Assembly (NCBI RefSeq): GCF_002165255.2
Contig: NZ_CP028561.1
Span: forward strand, 1,922,001 to 1,986,000
DNA: 64,000 bases
DNA from: Acinetobacter sp. WCHA45
GTDB taxonomy: Bacteria > Pseudomonadota > Gammaproteobacteria > Pseudomonadales > Moraxellaceae
Direction of reading: 5' to 3'
A program made the position numbers and the translations under genes. The notes beneath the pieces are model-generated. The model did no database searches. It was not told the DNA's origin and worked only from the letters and a program-made list of their open reading frames with translations. Below, one piece after another: positions 9,119-16,805 of this stretch. Numbering within the stretch: position 1 is the stretch's first letter; the number at the start of each line of letters is the position of its first letter.

Positions 9119-9892
9119 TTATAACCATTCACTCGTATCATCGGCGACTGCTGTACCATGAATGATGTGCATGATCATGGCATAGGCAATACTGCCTTTA
9201 AATGGGATTTCTGGAAGTTGATCAAATTTAAAAAATTGAGCATCACTAAGCTCATCTTGCTGTAATTCAATTTCACCCGCGTGATAATCTGCTTTAAATG
9301 CAACCATCAAATTGCTTGGAAATGGCCAAGGTTGACTTGCCAAATATTTTATATTTTTAATGTGTAGGCCTACTTCTTCAAGTGTCTCACGTCGAACGGC
9401 ATCTTCTAATGTTTCCCCTACCTCAACAAAACCCGCGATTAAACTATACATTTGCGTTTTATTTCGTGCATTTTTTGCGAGTAGAATTTCATCATCACCG
9501 CGTGTAATAATCGTAATGACACATGGATTCACTTTTGGATATTGTGTATAGCCACAACTTGAACAAACCATCGCAAACTGCTCAATGCTCTGGGTGGTTT
9601 TAGTTCCACATCGACCACAAAACTGATGATTACGTCGCCATTCAAGTAATTGTACAGCTCGACTTGCTTGCTCAAATTGCGTCTTATTCCAAAACTGTAC
9701 TAATTGGCGAATCGGTACAAAATCGAATCCTTCAGGAATGATTTCATTTTCAGACAAATCTCGAGCAATCACTTTATGATCACTTGATAACGCCAGATCG
9801 TTATGCAATCTTTCGACTTGAGGAAGTTGGAAATCTTGATCCACTAAAAGCTGCTGTTGTTGAAAAATATAAGCAATTGATAAATTAGACAT
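9119..9892 (-). CDS. nudC: NAD(+) diphosphatase / NADH pyrophosphatase NudC
   Basis: Hydrolyses NAD(H) to NMN(H) and AMP and, in E. coli, removes NAD caps from RNA. 257 residues is the normal length. A zinc ribbon CGRCG...CSSCG lies near residues 95-115, and the Nudix box GFVEVGETLEDAVRRE...EEVG near 150-172 is complete. The family residues SQPWPFPSNLM follow it, marking NudC among Nudix proteins. The frame begins with MSNLSIAYIFQQQQ. No operon partner is seen; pnuC, another NAD-metabolism gene, is elsewhere in the window. Confidence 0.95.
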   Translation of the reverse strand: MSNLSIAYIFQQQQLLVDQDFQLPQVERLHNDLALSSDHKVIARDLSENEIIPEGFDFVPIRQLVQFWNKTQFEQASRAVQLLEWRRNHQFCGRCGTKTTQSIEQFAMVCSSCGYTQYPKVNPCVITIITRGDDEILLAKNARNKTQMYSLIAGFVEVGETLEDAVRRETLEEVGLHIKNIKYLASQPWPFPSNLMVAFKADYHAGEIELQQDELSDAQFFKFDQLPEIPFKGSIAYAMIMHIIHGTAVADDTSEWL

Positions 9893-9989
9893 TACTTTAC
9901 CTTAGTGATATGCAATTGATCTATATAAATAAAATCTATACTGTAGAATTGGTTATGAACGAAAACTTCTAATTTGTCACTGATCTTAA

Positions 9990-10316
9990 TCAATGATGCT
10001 TGTATTGGCGTGAGCAATAACCACGAGACACTTCAGGCGAACGCAACTGCAAATGTTTTGTCTTACGTCCACTTACTCTCTTCCGCCAAAGCTTAAAACT
10101 ATTGGTTTGTAAATGAAGCCGCATAAGTCGGATTACAGCTGATTCATTCAAACCATATTCACGAGAGATCGCTTCAAATGGGGTTCTGTCTTCCCAAGCC
10201 ATTTCAATAATTCTAGATATATCACCATCGAGATATTGAGCTGTCTGAATCACAAAATCATCCTTACTTTTTAGAATTAAACTCAAAAATTCATGCAATA
10301 GATGACGATCAATCAT
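9990..10316 (-). CDS. TIGR03643 / DUF2805 family protein
   Basis: 108 residues. The recognisable part starts at DISRIIEMAWEDRTPFEAI (about residue 30) and runs through YGLNESAVIRLMR and FKLWRKRVSGRKTKH, the hallmark of this small family of unknown function, which looks like a helix-turn-helix fold. Members are usually about 75-85 residues, so the first 30 residues here are an extension; it is hydrophobic and acidic without a signal peptide. A second start could lie downstream, but none has a clear ribosome site. Possibly nucleic-acid binding; unproven. Confidence 0.8.
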   Translation of the reverse strand: MIDRHLLHEFLSLILKSKDDFVIQTAQYLDGDISRIIEMAWEDRTPFEAISREYGLNESAVIRLMRLHLQTNSFKLWRKRVSGRKTKHLQLRSPEVSRGYCSRQYKHH

Positions 10317-10414
10317 CTGTTATCACAATTTAAATATGTGGATGATATTAAAATGTTATAGATGAAAAATTTGTGATTTTTTAAGATGAAGTAGTATAAG
10401 AAAATGATCTAAAT

Positions 10415-10437
10415 AAGGGAGAAATTTAATCTCCCTT
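10415..10437. repeat. Short inverted repeat
   Basis: AAGGGAG (10415-10421) and CTCCCTT (10431-10437) surround a 9-nt AT-rich loop in the gap between the TIGR03643 gene and the unrecognised gene at 10743. There is no convincing T-run on either side. Confidence 0.4.
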
Positions 10438-10608
10438 AAAACATAAGTGATTGATCTACAATTTTATATAATTCGTTTTATACGAGAGCAGTCTTTTTAG
10501 GATGTAACCTTGCTTAGGCTACTCAGAGATCAAAATTTTTTGACTTAAACAAACCATCGTAAATGGAACAGAATATTTACAGTATTGGATCATTAAAGTT
10601 AACCAGAT

Positions 10609-10637
10609 TAAAAAAAAGCCACATCTGGAAATGTGGC
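10609..10637 (-). terminator. Strong minus-strand terminator with no assigned gene
   Basis: On the minus strand GCCACAT, a short loop and ATGTGGC (plus positions 10631-10637 and 10618-10624) are followed by eight Ts. The only sequence it could end is a minus-strand transcript starting between here and about 10.75 kb or inside the opposing gene, where no protein gene exists. That makes an untranslated RNA likely; see the ncRNA entry. Confidence 0.75.
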
Positions 10638-10740
10638 GAAAGGTGTAACTATACTTGTACGGCTTTAGCGTATTTTTAAGTTAACTGAATTAGCTTAAAT
10701 CAAACTGAATTTATCAAACTCAAGAAAGTTCTCTGATCAG
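10609..10740 (-). ncRNA. Candidate small RNA ending at the orphan terminator
   Basis: A stretch of roughly 130 nt on the minus strand that ends in a textbook intrinsic terminator and contains no reading frame worth calling. The 5' end is a guess, because I see no promoter with both good hexamers; TATAGT at minus-strand positions around 10650 and TTGAGT near 10720 are candidates. It could also be the 3' end of a longer antisense transcript to the gene at 10743. Conservation and transcript data would decide. Confidence 0.35.
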
Positions 10741-10742
10741 TA

Positions 10743-11351
10743 ATGATCATATTAAGTAATAAGACATCTACGTTTTATATAGGATGCAATCGGGTTAAAT
10801 TAGAGCAGAAAAAAGAAAGACACTGGTTACTAAGCCAAGAAAGCACTCGTCATCTTGGTCAGCTATTCAGACAGTACAATTCAGTACTAGTCTCACGAAT
10901 TAGTTTTAAAATTTACTGTGAGATTAATGTCATAGGCTGTGACATAAAACTACTACAGCAAGCAGCGAAACGATTACATCAAAAATTTGTCTACCACATT
11001 CATCACATTGTTTTAGATAAAATTTTATGTATTCAAAGTCGGATTCAAAGAACAATGACAGACCAATGTTACGTCAATATTCTTGTTTACGCTAAACCAA
11101 ATGTAGAAGCTAACTTCAAGATTGATTTAAGTCAATTTCGCGATATATACGAAAAAGATTCAATTCAACTTATCACCTTTGCCAATAACTTGCTTAATAG
11201 ACACTTTGAACTATTCGCTAAAAGTAACAATTTTAATGAAGTCAATTTCGAGGAATGGAAAGTATTTTTTAAATATATGCTCTATCCTTTGAATCATTAC
11301 TACTATGAATCAGAGCATATAAAACCATCATTTACCACAACTTTGCTATAA
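10743..11351 (+). CDS. Hypothetical protein, 202 residues
   Basis: No family recognised. The product is basic and aromatic-rich, with no signal peptide or transmembrane span. It has a middle section NVIGCDIKLLQQAAKRLHQK that looks helical and a C-terminal stretch FEEWKVFFKYMLYPLNHYYY. The start at 10743 has no good ribosome site, and the next Met is far inside, so the N-terminus is uncertain. It is flanked by a minus-strand terminator, a UUCG-type inverted repeat and a tRNA gene, a setting where lineage-specific genes often sit. Real coding is likely but not certain. Confidence 0.5.
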   Translation: MIILSNKTSTFYIGCNRVKLEQKKERHWLLSQESTRHLGQLFRQYNSVLVSRISFKIYCEINVIGCDIKLLQQAAKRLHQKFVYHIHHIVLDKILCIQSRIQRTMTDQCYVNILVYAKPNVEANFKIDLSQFRDIYEKDSIQLITFANNLLNRHFELFAKSNNFNEVNFEEWKVFFKYMLYPLNHYYYESEHIKPSFTTTLL

Positions 11352-11401
11352 GTTGAAAACAATTACTAAATCAAGTTTCTAGTCAAGCAACGAAATTTCA
11401 A

Positions 11402-11426
11402 ACTTGGGAATTTCGAATTCCCAAGT
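11402..11426. repeat. Perfect 11-bp inverted repeat
   Basis: ACTTGGGAATT (11402-11412) and AATTCCCAAGT (11416-11426) pair perfectly around TCG. It lies 50 bp after the hypothetical gene and could be its 3' hairpin, but no T-run follows on the plus strand. Confidence 0.5.
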
Positions 11427-11502
11427 AGTCCTCTAGACGCCTATCAAATGTAATTAAATCCAAAGTTTGATGAGGTATAGGTTGAGGGATAAAACCACAG
11501 AT

Positions 11503-11530
11503 AAAAAAAAGCCCTTGTAATAACAAGGGC
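11503..11530. terminator. Bidirectional terminator beside tRNA-Ser
   Basis: GCCCTTGT (11511-11518) and ACAAGGGC (11523-11530) around AATA. On the minus strand eight Ts follow, ending the tRNA-Ser transcript; on the plus strand TTTTTG follows, so it can also stop reads from the gene at 10743. Confidence 0.85.
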
Positions 11531-11543
11531 TTTTTGTAATATC

Positions 11544-11633
11544 TGGCGGAAGCGGTGAGATTCGAACTCACGGAGGACTCACACCCTCGTCGGTTTTCAA
11601 GACCGGTGCATTAAACCGCTCTGCCACGCTTCC
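11544..11633 (-). tRNA. tRNA-Ser (anticodon UGA)
   Basis: 90 nt including an encoded CCA end. The acceptor arm GGAAGCG pairs with CGCTTCC, the anticodon loop reads CTTGAAA with TGA as anticodon, the T-arm has GTTCGAATC and there is a long variable arm as expected for class II serine tRNA. It reads UCA/UCG serine codons. A terminator with eight Ts follows 14 nt downstream. Confidence 0.95.
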
Positions 11634-11729
11634 AATGGCGGCTATCATATAAATAAAAATTAGAATTGGCAAATCTTTTATTCAAAATAATCAATCAAAT
11701 GCTCAAAATAAAATCAAAACAGTAAAAAA

Positions 11730-12218
11730 TTAAGCATTTTCAGATTTTTCATAGCAAATTGAGTTGATATACCACACTTTTTTTCCTAATGGAGTAATGA
11801 CTTCCACCTCATCATCCACCTGTTTACTTAACAGTGCCCGCGCCATAGGAGATTCAATTGAGATATGCTGAGGATGATGGTCGTAGATTTCATCCACCCC
11901 CACGATACGCAAGGTTTTCTGTTCACCATCATCATTTTCGATTTCAACCCAGGCACCAAAATAAACTTTTCCCTCCTGCTCAGGCACAAAGTCAACAATT
12001 TTCAACTCCTCTAAACGCTTACCCAAATAGCGAACACGACGATCTATTTTCCTAAGTAATTGTTTATTATATTGATAATCTGCATTTTCTGAACGATCTC
12101 CCAAACTAGCGGCCCAGTTTACCTTTTTGGTGATTTCTGGACGTTCGTCATGCCATAGTTTTTTTAATTCAGCAACCAGCAAGTCATGTCCATTACGTGT
12201 GATCAAGTTCGATTTCAT
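11730..12218 (-). CDS. greB: Transcription elongation factor GreB
   Basis: Stimulates transcript cleavage by stalled, backtracked RNA polymerase. 162 residues: an N-terminal coiled-coil finger (residues 1-75) with the acidic tip in GDRSENADYQYNK, and a C-terminal FKBP-like domain ending near SICYEK. The motif WAASLGDRSENADYQYNKQL with RRVRYLGKRLEEL distinguishes GreB from GreA; greA itself is at 39392. It is followed by tRNA-Ser on the same strand, 96 bp away. Confidence 0.93.
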   Translation of the reverse strand: MKSNLITRNGHDLLVAELKKLWHDERPEITKKVNWAASLGDRSENADYQYNKQLLRKIDRRVRYLGKRLEELKIVDFVPEQEGKVYFGAWVEIENDDGEQKTLRIVGVDEIYDHHPQHISIESPMARALLSKQVDDEVEVITPLGKKVWYINSICYEKSENA

Positions 12219-12359
12219 ATTTAAAAACGCTACAACAACAATCCATTTACAAGTTTTTTCATTGTATTCCTTATTTTAGCATGACAACAGTGTATAAATT
12301 TTATTCTTTTTCAAATCATGCATTTGTGAGGTATTTCTCATTTTTTTATTGATCAAAAT

Positions 12360-12388
12360 TTGACAATACTTTTTTTGGCGCTTAATAT
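12360..12388 (+). promoter_or_regulatory. Sigma-70 promoter of the MltF-like gene
   Basis: TTGACA (12360-12365), 17-bp spacer, TAATAT (12383-12388). Transcription would start near 12395 and leave a 5' leader of about 190 nt before the transglycosylase gene. The leader contains AATGATGT (12431-12438) and ACATCATT (12448-12455), which can pair. Confidence 0.65.
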
Positions 12389-12587
12389 GCGCCCCTAAGT
12401 TGATTTTGTTTGTTTTTTGTACACCTTGTGAATGATGTGTAACACGTACATCATTTCTCCCATTAATCCTATGTCATTTTGAATGGCGTCATGACTTGCC
12501 CACCCTTATTGAATTTATCAACTTTTAAAAGTTAAGGCTTTGTTTTGCTGAACTTTTTGGGCATAAATTACCTGTAGCGGAGACAAC

Positions 12588-13697
12588 ATGCACAGTAATT
12601 CAAATTCTGGGTCGAGGCCTAGCCTTAACTCTTTATCTTCTAAACTTTCATTTCAAACGATGGTATTAGGAATTGCAATCCTTCCCTTTAATAGTTTGAA
12701 CGCAGAAAAATCACATCAATACAAGACAGTTGTAACCACCAATACATTAACGGTAGTTGCTGTTGAAAACCCGACAACTGTCTTTAAAGACGGGCAATTT
12801 TTGCATGGTTTTGGCTATGATTTAGCACGAAATTATGCACAGAGTTTAAATGTCAAACTCGATTTTAAAACGGTTCCTGATAATGCAACTGCGTTAAAAT
12901 GGATTGCTCAAGGTAAAGCTAATCTTGCTATGACAACTGCAAATTTAGCAGCCATTGAAAGTAAACAACTTGTCTCTTTTTCTGCAAGTTGTGGTGATCA
13001 AGCTACTTTAAGTAAAAATGGATTAAATCCTCAACTCAATTGGGTACTTAAGCAAGCTGATGATCCGTTAACGCTCACTGCAAGTGGATTTGTTTGTCAA
13101 AGCAAACAGCTTGGTACAACCCAACAACTAGCTTCCTTTTATAATCGCAATGTGGTTAAACCTGAAGCATGGTCTACGATTCAAAAAGACCTGAACCAGC
13201 GTTTGCCAATTTATAAAGCAAGCTTTAAACAAAGTGCGTCTAAGTATAATTTAGATTGGCATTTGCTCGCTGCTATTGGCTATCAAGAGTCTTATCTTAA
13301 ACCCACATCGGTTTCTCCCACTGGTGTACGCGGTTTGATGATGTTGACCAATAGCACCGCTCAAGCAATGGGTGTGAGCAACCGATCTGATCCGATACAA
13401 AGTATTCAAGGTGGTGCGAAATATTTTGATCTAATGCTAGATCAATTTTCGAATGTCCCTTATCCAGACCGTAATTGGTATGCTTTGGTCGCCTATAACA
13501 TGGGACCAGGTGCAGTCAATCAGATTCAAAACCGAATCAAAACCCAAGGGAAAAACCCAAATCAATGGGTAAATTTATATGATTATTTACAGCGTAACCA
13601 AGCGCGAAATGGTCGATATAAACAAGCAGTTCAATACGTGACACGTATTCGAACTTACTTAGAACATTTAAAGACCAACAGTCGTATTGATGTCTAA
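12588..13697 (+). CDS. MltF-like lytic transglycosylase
   Basis: Periplasmic or outer-membrane enzyme that cleaves the MurNAc-GlcNAc bond of peptidoglycan. 369 residues: an N-terminal export signal to about residue 39 (hydrophobic LSFQTMVLGIAILPF), a solute-binding-protein-like domain (residues 50-190) as in MltF, and an SLT domain (about 205-345) with the catalytic Glu in GYQESYLKPTSVS, then GVRGLMMLTNSTA and YNMGPGAV. The ribosome site GCGGAG stands seven bases before the ATG. It is shorter than E. coli MltF (about 518), with a compact substrate-binding-like domain. A hairpin terminator follows. Confidence 0.87.
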   Translation: MHSNSNSGSRPSLNSLSSKLSFQTMVLGIAILPFNSLNAEKSHQYKTVVTTNTLTVVAVENPTTVFKDGQFLHGFGYDLARNYAQSLNVKLDFKTVPDNATALKWIAQGKANLAMTTANLAAIESKQLVSFSASCGDQATLSKNGLNPQLNWVLKQADDPLTLTASGFVCQSKQLGTTQQLASFYNRNVVKPEAWSTIQKDLNQRLPIYKASFKQSASKYNLDWHLLAAIGYQESYLKPTSVSPTGVRGLMMLTNSTAQAMGVSNRSDPIQSIQGGAKYFDLMLDQFSNVPYPDRNWYALVAYNMGPGAVNQIQNRIKTQGKNPNQWVNLYDYLQRNQARNGRYKQAVQYVTRIRTYLEHLKTNSRIDV

Positions 13698-13707
13698 GTT
13701 GAAAATA

Positions 13708-13737
13708 AAAAAGCTTACCTCTCGGTAAGCTCTTTTA
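13708..13737. terminator. Bidirectional terminator
   Basis: AGCTTACC (13712-13719), TCTC loop, GGTAAGCT (13724-13731), then CTTTT. It separates the transglycosylase gene from the convergent SCP2 gene and has A-runs on the other side. Confidence 0.8.
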
Positions 13738-13749
13738 TGAGAAAAGGAC

Positions 13750-14133
13750 TTAAGCAGTTTGCTCAAGTACTTTCTTGAATAAATCTTTTTGTTCTTGGCT
13801 TGGCTTCGCCGTTTGTAAAGCCATCAGTTGAGACATATCGCCTTGTACTTTGATTTTACCAGTCATAAACGCTTGCATAGCAGCAGCCATATCAAACTCT
13901 AAGAATACTTTACGTAAAGTTTCCGCATCCATATTTAAAGTTGTTTTAGCATTTGCAGACAAACCTTTTTGGATTTTACCAGCATCTAAGGCCAATTCGG
14001 TATTACCAGCCGCATCTGTTACAACTAAGTTAATCGCTAAATTCGCAAGTGCTGGTGGTAAATTTAAATCACCCGCTTCAGCAGTAAGTTTTTCAACAGT
14101 TGCAAACCAATCATCAGTTAAAAATGCAGCCAT
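13750..14133 (-). CDS. SCP2 sterol-binding domain protein
   Basis: 127 residues filling one SCP2 fold, a lipid-binding pocket domain found in many bacteria. Characteristic stretch: ELALDAGKIQKGL, then DAETLRKVFLEFDMAAAMQAF and MTGKIKVQGDMSQLMAL. No signal peptide, so cytosolic. The bacterial role is not settled (ubiquinone-related UbiJ and UbiT share the fold). It is transcribed alone. Confidence 0.85.
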   Translation of the reverse strand: MAAFLTDDWFATVEKLTAEAGDLNLPPALANLAINLVVTDAAGNTELALDAGKIQKGLSANAKTTLNMDAETLRKVFLEFDMAAAMQAFMTGKIKVQGDMSQLMALQTAKPSQEQKDLFKKVLEQTA

Positions 14134-14286
14134 GATTATTCCTCAAATATATTTGTTCAATTTCTTGTGTCATCTATCCAGATAACATTAAATGAAGCAA
14201 TTTGCTTGTGCCCTGTTATAGCACGTAATTTTTATTTTAGGCTATGGCTTTTTGTACGAAGAATTCACTTTTTAGCTCTTTTTTAT

Positions 14287-14313
14287 AAAAAAAAGACACT
14301 TAAATAAGTGCCT
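14287..14313 (-). terminator. Terminator of ttcA
   Basis: Minus strand GGCACTT, ATTT loop, AAGTGTC (one G-U pair), then eight Ts, 20 bp after the ttcA stop. Confidence 0.8.
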
Positions 14314-14332
14314 TTTCAAAAAGTTTTACATT

Positions 14333-15238
14333 TTATTCAGCAGCGAAACTCAAGTTCACCACATCAAGACGATTTTTCATCTCTTCAGGGTCTTTCATAT
14401 CAAATTCACGTTGCCCATCTAAGGCTTCGAAATCAAACAATTCACGGTCAGCCAATTGTGAAGGCGATACATTCTGTAAGGCACCAAAGATGCTATGTAA
14501 ACGTTTTGGATGTTGTTTATCCCATTCACGTAGCATGTCATTAATAATTGCACGTTGTAAGTTTTCTTGTGAACCACATAAGTTACATGGAATGATTGGG
14601 AACTTTCGTAGATCAGCATATTTAATAATGTCTTTTTCTTCGACATAAGCCAAAGGACGAATCAAGATATTCTTTTTATCTGAAGAAAGAAGTTTTGGTG
14701 GCATTGCCTTTAAGCTACCGCCATGGAATAGATTTAAAAAGAAAGTCGCCATAATGTCATCGCGATGATGACCTAATGCAACTTTGGTTGCACCGATTTC
14801 TTGTGCGAAGCCATATAACGAACCACGGCGTAGGCGTGAACATACCGCACAGTAGGTTTTACCTTCAGGCGTTAGGCGTTTAGTAATCGTATAAGTGTCT
14901 TTTTCAAGAATGTAATAGGGAATGTTATTTTCTTCCATATAACGTGGTAAAACATCTTCAGGAAACCCTGGTTGTTTTTGATCAAGATTCACCGCCACAA
15001 CATCAAAGTTAATCGGCGCGATACGTTTAAACTGCAATAAAATATCAAGCAACGTGTAACTGTCTTTACCACCAGACACACAGACCATGACCTTGTCGCC
15101 ATCTTCGATCATGTTGTAATCACGAATTGCATGCCCTACTTGACGACGAAGCTTTTTCAACAGGCGATAATATGCCGAACTCGTCGGAAGCTCAGGCTTA
15201 AAATTAAATCCTTGGTTGGACTCCACTGGCGCGTACAT
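14333..15238 (-). CDS. ttcA: tRNA 2-thiocytidine(32) synthetase TtcA
   Basis: Iron-sulfur, ATP-dependent enzyme that thiolates cytidine 32 of some tRNAs. 301 residues. The PP-loop SGGKDS is near residue 55, the paired cysteines are CAVC near 125 and CNLC near 215, and GHHRDD lies between them. These four Cys are the cluster and catalytic positions known in the family. The start at 15238 has only a weak ribosome site. It is transcribed alone; its upstream region contains the DnaA-box cluster about 170-210 bp away. Confidence 0.94.
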   Translation of the reverse strand: MYAPVESNQGFNFKPELPTSSAYYRLLKKLRRQVGHAIRDYNMIEDGDKVMVCVSGGKDSYTLLDILLQFKRIAPINFDVVAVNLDQKQPGFPEDVLPRYMEENNIPYYILEKDTYTITKRLTPEGKTYCAVCSRLRRGSLYGFAQEIGATKVALGHHRDDIMATFFLNLFHGGSLKAMPPKLLSSDKKNILIRPLAYVEEKDIIKYADLRKFPIIPCNLCGSQENLQRAIINDMLREWDKQHPKRLHSIFGALQNVSPSQLADRELFDFEALDGQREFDMKDPEEMKNRLDVVNLSFAAE

Positions 15239-15730
15239 AGACGTGATTTACTCATAAACAAAAATACCGCAAGATTTTATCCGATTCCGAAAAGATGCGC
15301 ACCTAAAGAATTTTTCAATTTCGTGCAATCGTCATATTTCAGTTTCATACTGGTAAAATTCTGACCAAATTATGTCAAAACGGTCTGGATTGCTTATATT
15401 TCAAACTTTTCCACAGTTTTCCACAAAAGCTGTGGATAAAATTGTGGATTTCTTCGCTATTGACAAAGTATTTTTATGTGAGAACAAGGCTTACAATCAA
15501 ATTGATCATTTTTTAATCAGTGTTTTTTAGTTAATAAAAACAATGATTTAAATATGTCAAGACTTAGATTTTAAAAAAAATAATTTAATTTTTTTGCTGA
15601 ACATTCGCACAAAACGACTTGCTTTTTGTAAGAGAGCGGAAATAAAAAAATTGTAGCTAAAGTTTTTTTTATGCTTTTTTTTGTTACACTACTGTGAACA
15701 ACTCCATGCTCATCTTTTGTGAATATTATA
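15239..15730. other. Divergent gap between ttcA and the SLT gene
   Basis: About 490 bp without a gene. It carries the DnaA-box-like cluster (15407-15451), a TTGACA at 15460, and a long AT-rich tract up to the SLT gene. No other structure is recognised. Confidence 0.6.
15407..15451. promoter_or_regulatory. Inverted cluster of four DnaA-box-like 9-mers
   Basis: TTTTCCACA at 15407-15415 and 15417-15425, then on the opposite strand TGTGGATAA (15431-15439, the exact complement of TTATCCACA) and TGTGGATTT (15443-15451). Two boxes point each way, making a 45-bp imperfect palindrome. One box matches the consensus exactly, one in each other case is one or two bases off. Chance occurrence of four within 45 bp is unlikely. 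Role unknown: DnaA-dependent control of a neighbour or titration are possible. Confidence 0.7.
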
Positions 15731-16591
15731 ATGATGGACAAAACAAAATATATTTTCGTTCTTTTTTTGGGGACAATCGGTTTTTTAAATACGACAGTAT
15801 CTAGTTATGCTGGTCAAACCATTTATCAATTTAAAGATGATAATGGTACAACTTTACTTACCAATAAAAAGAAAGCTGAATACAATCACCTAAAAGTGAT
15901 TAAAGCGACCTATTATGCTGATAGCAATATTCACAGCTATAGTAACTGGGGCGCAAGTGAAGCCTCTGTTCTACCAAGTTATAGTCGTAATAAAAATGCT
16001 TTTGATCAGATGATCCGTCAAGCAGCGCAACAGCATGGCGTTTCAGAAGGTCTTATTAAAGCCGTTATGCATACTGAGTCAGGTTTTAATATTAATGCGC
16101 GATCCCCTGTCGGTGCTCAAGGATTAATGCAACTGATGCCTGCAACTGCACGGCGTTTTAACGTGAGTAATGCTTACGACCCTCAACAAAATATTTTTGG
16201 TGGTGCGAGATATCTAAGTTGGTTGTTAAAACGTTTTAATGGCAATACGCAACTTGCTATTGCTGCTTATAATGCTGGTGAAGGTAATATTGATAAATAT
16301 GGTGGAATACCGCCATTTCGTGAAACACAAGATTATGTCCGTCGTGTCACAAGTCGTTTTCAAAATCTCTATTCATCAAGTCTAAGTTCAACTTCGAGTT
16401 CTAATAATGCAAATACTCAAGTGATTGCTCAATCGGCAAATTATACATCTTCAAATTCAGAAGCTGTGTCCGCACCTAAACAATATAGTCGTCAAATTAT
16501 CACATTGGCCGATGGTACTTTTACAGATGCACCAGGCACATATACCACAGCCAATGCAACTGCATCTGCACGAATCCGAGTAAGTGATTAA
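15731..16591 (+). CDS. SLT-domain lytic transglycosylase
   Basis: Peptidoglycan lytic transglycosylase, about 286 residues. Signal peptide MMDKTKYIFVLFLG... ends near AYAGQ-like SYAGQ; a DUF4124-like segment TIYQFKDDNGTTLLTNKK follows, then an SLT domain (about 95-210) with catalytic Glu in MHTESGFN, then GAQGLMQLMPATARRF and AAYNAGEG. The C-terminal 80 residues are Ser/Thr/Asn-rich and probably disordered. The frame is open to a GTG at 15719, but tandem ATGs at 15731 and 15734 are better starts. No ribosome site is obvious. The upstream gap holds the DnaA-box cluster. Confidence 0.87.
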   Translation: MMDKTKYIFVLFLGTIGFLNTTVSSYAGQTIYQFKDDNGTTLLTNKKKAEYNHLKVIKATYYADSNIHSYSNWGASEASVLPSYSRNKNAFDQMIRQAAQQHGVSEGLIKAVMHTESGFNINARSPVGAQGLMQLMPATARRFNVSNAYDPQQNIFGGARYLSWLLKRFNGNTQLAIAAYNAGEGNIDKYGGIPPFRETQDYVRRVTSRFQNLYSSSLSSTSSSNNANTQVIAQSANYTSSNSEAVSAPKQYSRQIITLADGTFTDAPGTYTTANATASARIRVSD

Positions 16592-16715
16592 ACAAAGAAA
16601 TCACTTATTCTCACATCATGATTTTATTTGTTTTTTTCAAATAAATTAGTCGTTTTCGCCTTCTTAAAACACTTCTATTCTTTTATTAGCTTAATGTATC
16701 TACGCTCATTTTTTG

Positions 16716-16744
16716 CTTGAATTTTTAGGGTTCGCCCTGCATAT
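16716..16744 (+). promoter_or_regulatory. Candidate heat-shock (sigma-32) promoter of htpX
   Basis: CTTGAAT (16716-16722), 14-bp spacer, CTGCATAT (16737-16744), close to the CTTGAAA-N13/14-CCCCATNT consensus. It lies about 60 bp before htpX, a gene under heat-shock control in E. coli. Confidence 0.5.
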
Positions 16745-16805
16745 TAGCGTTATGATTTATAATTTATAAATCAGATCAGTTTTTATTTATAAGAGGATTT
16801 TCTCA

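Noticed and set aside
11544..11633. tRNA-Ser as an integration site for an island containing the gene at 10743
   Set aside because: No integrase gene and no repeat of the tRNA 3' end is seen in the nearby sequence.
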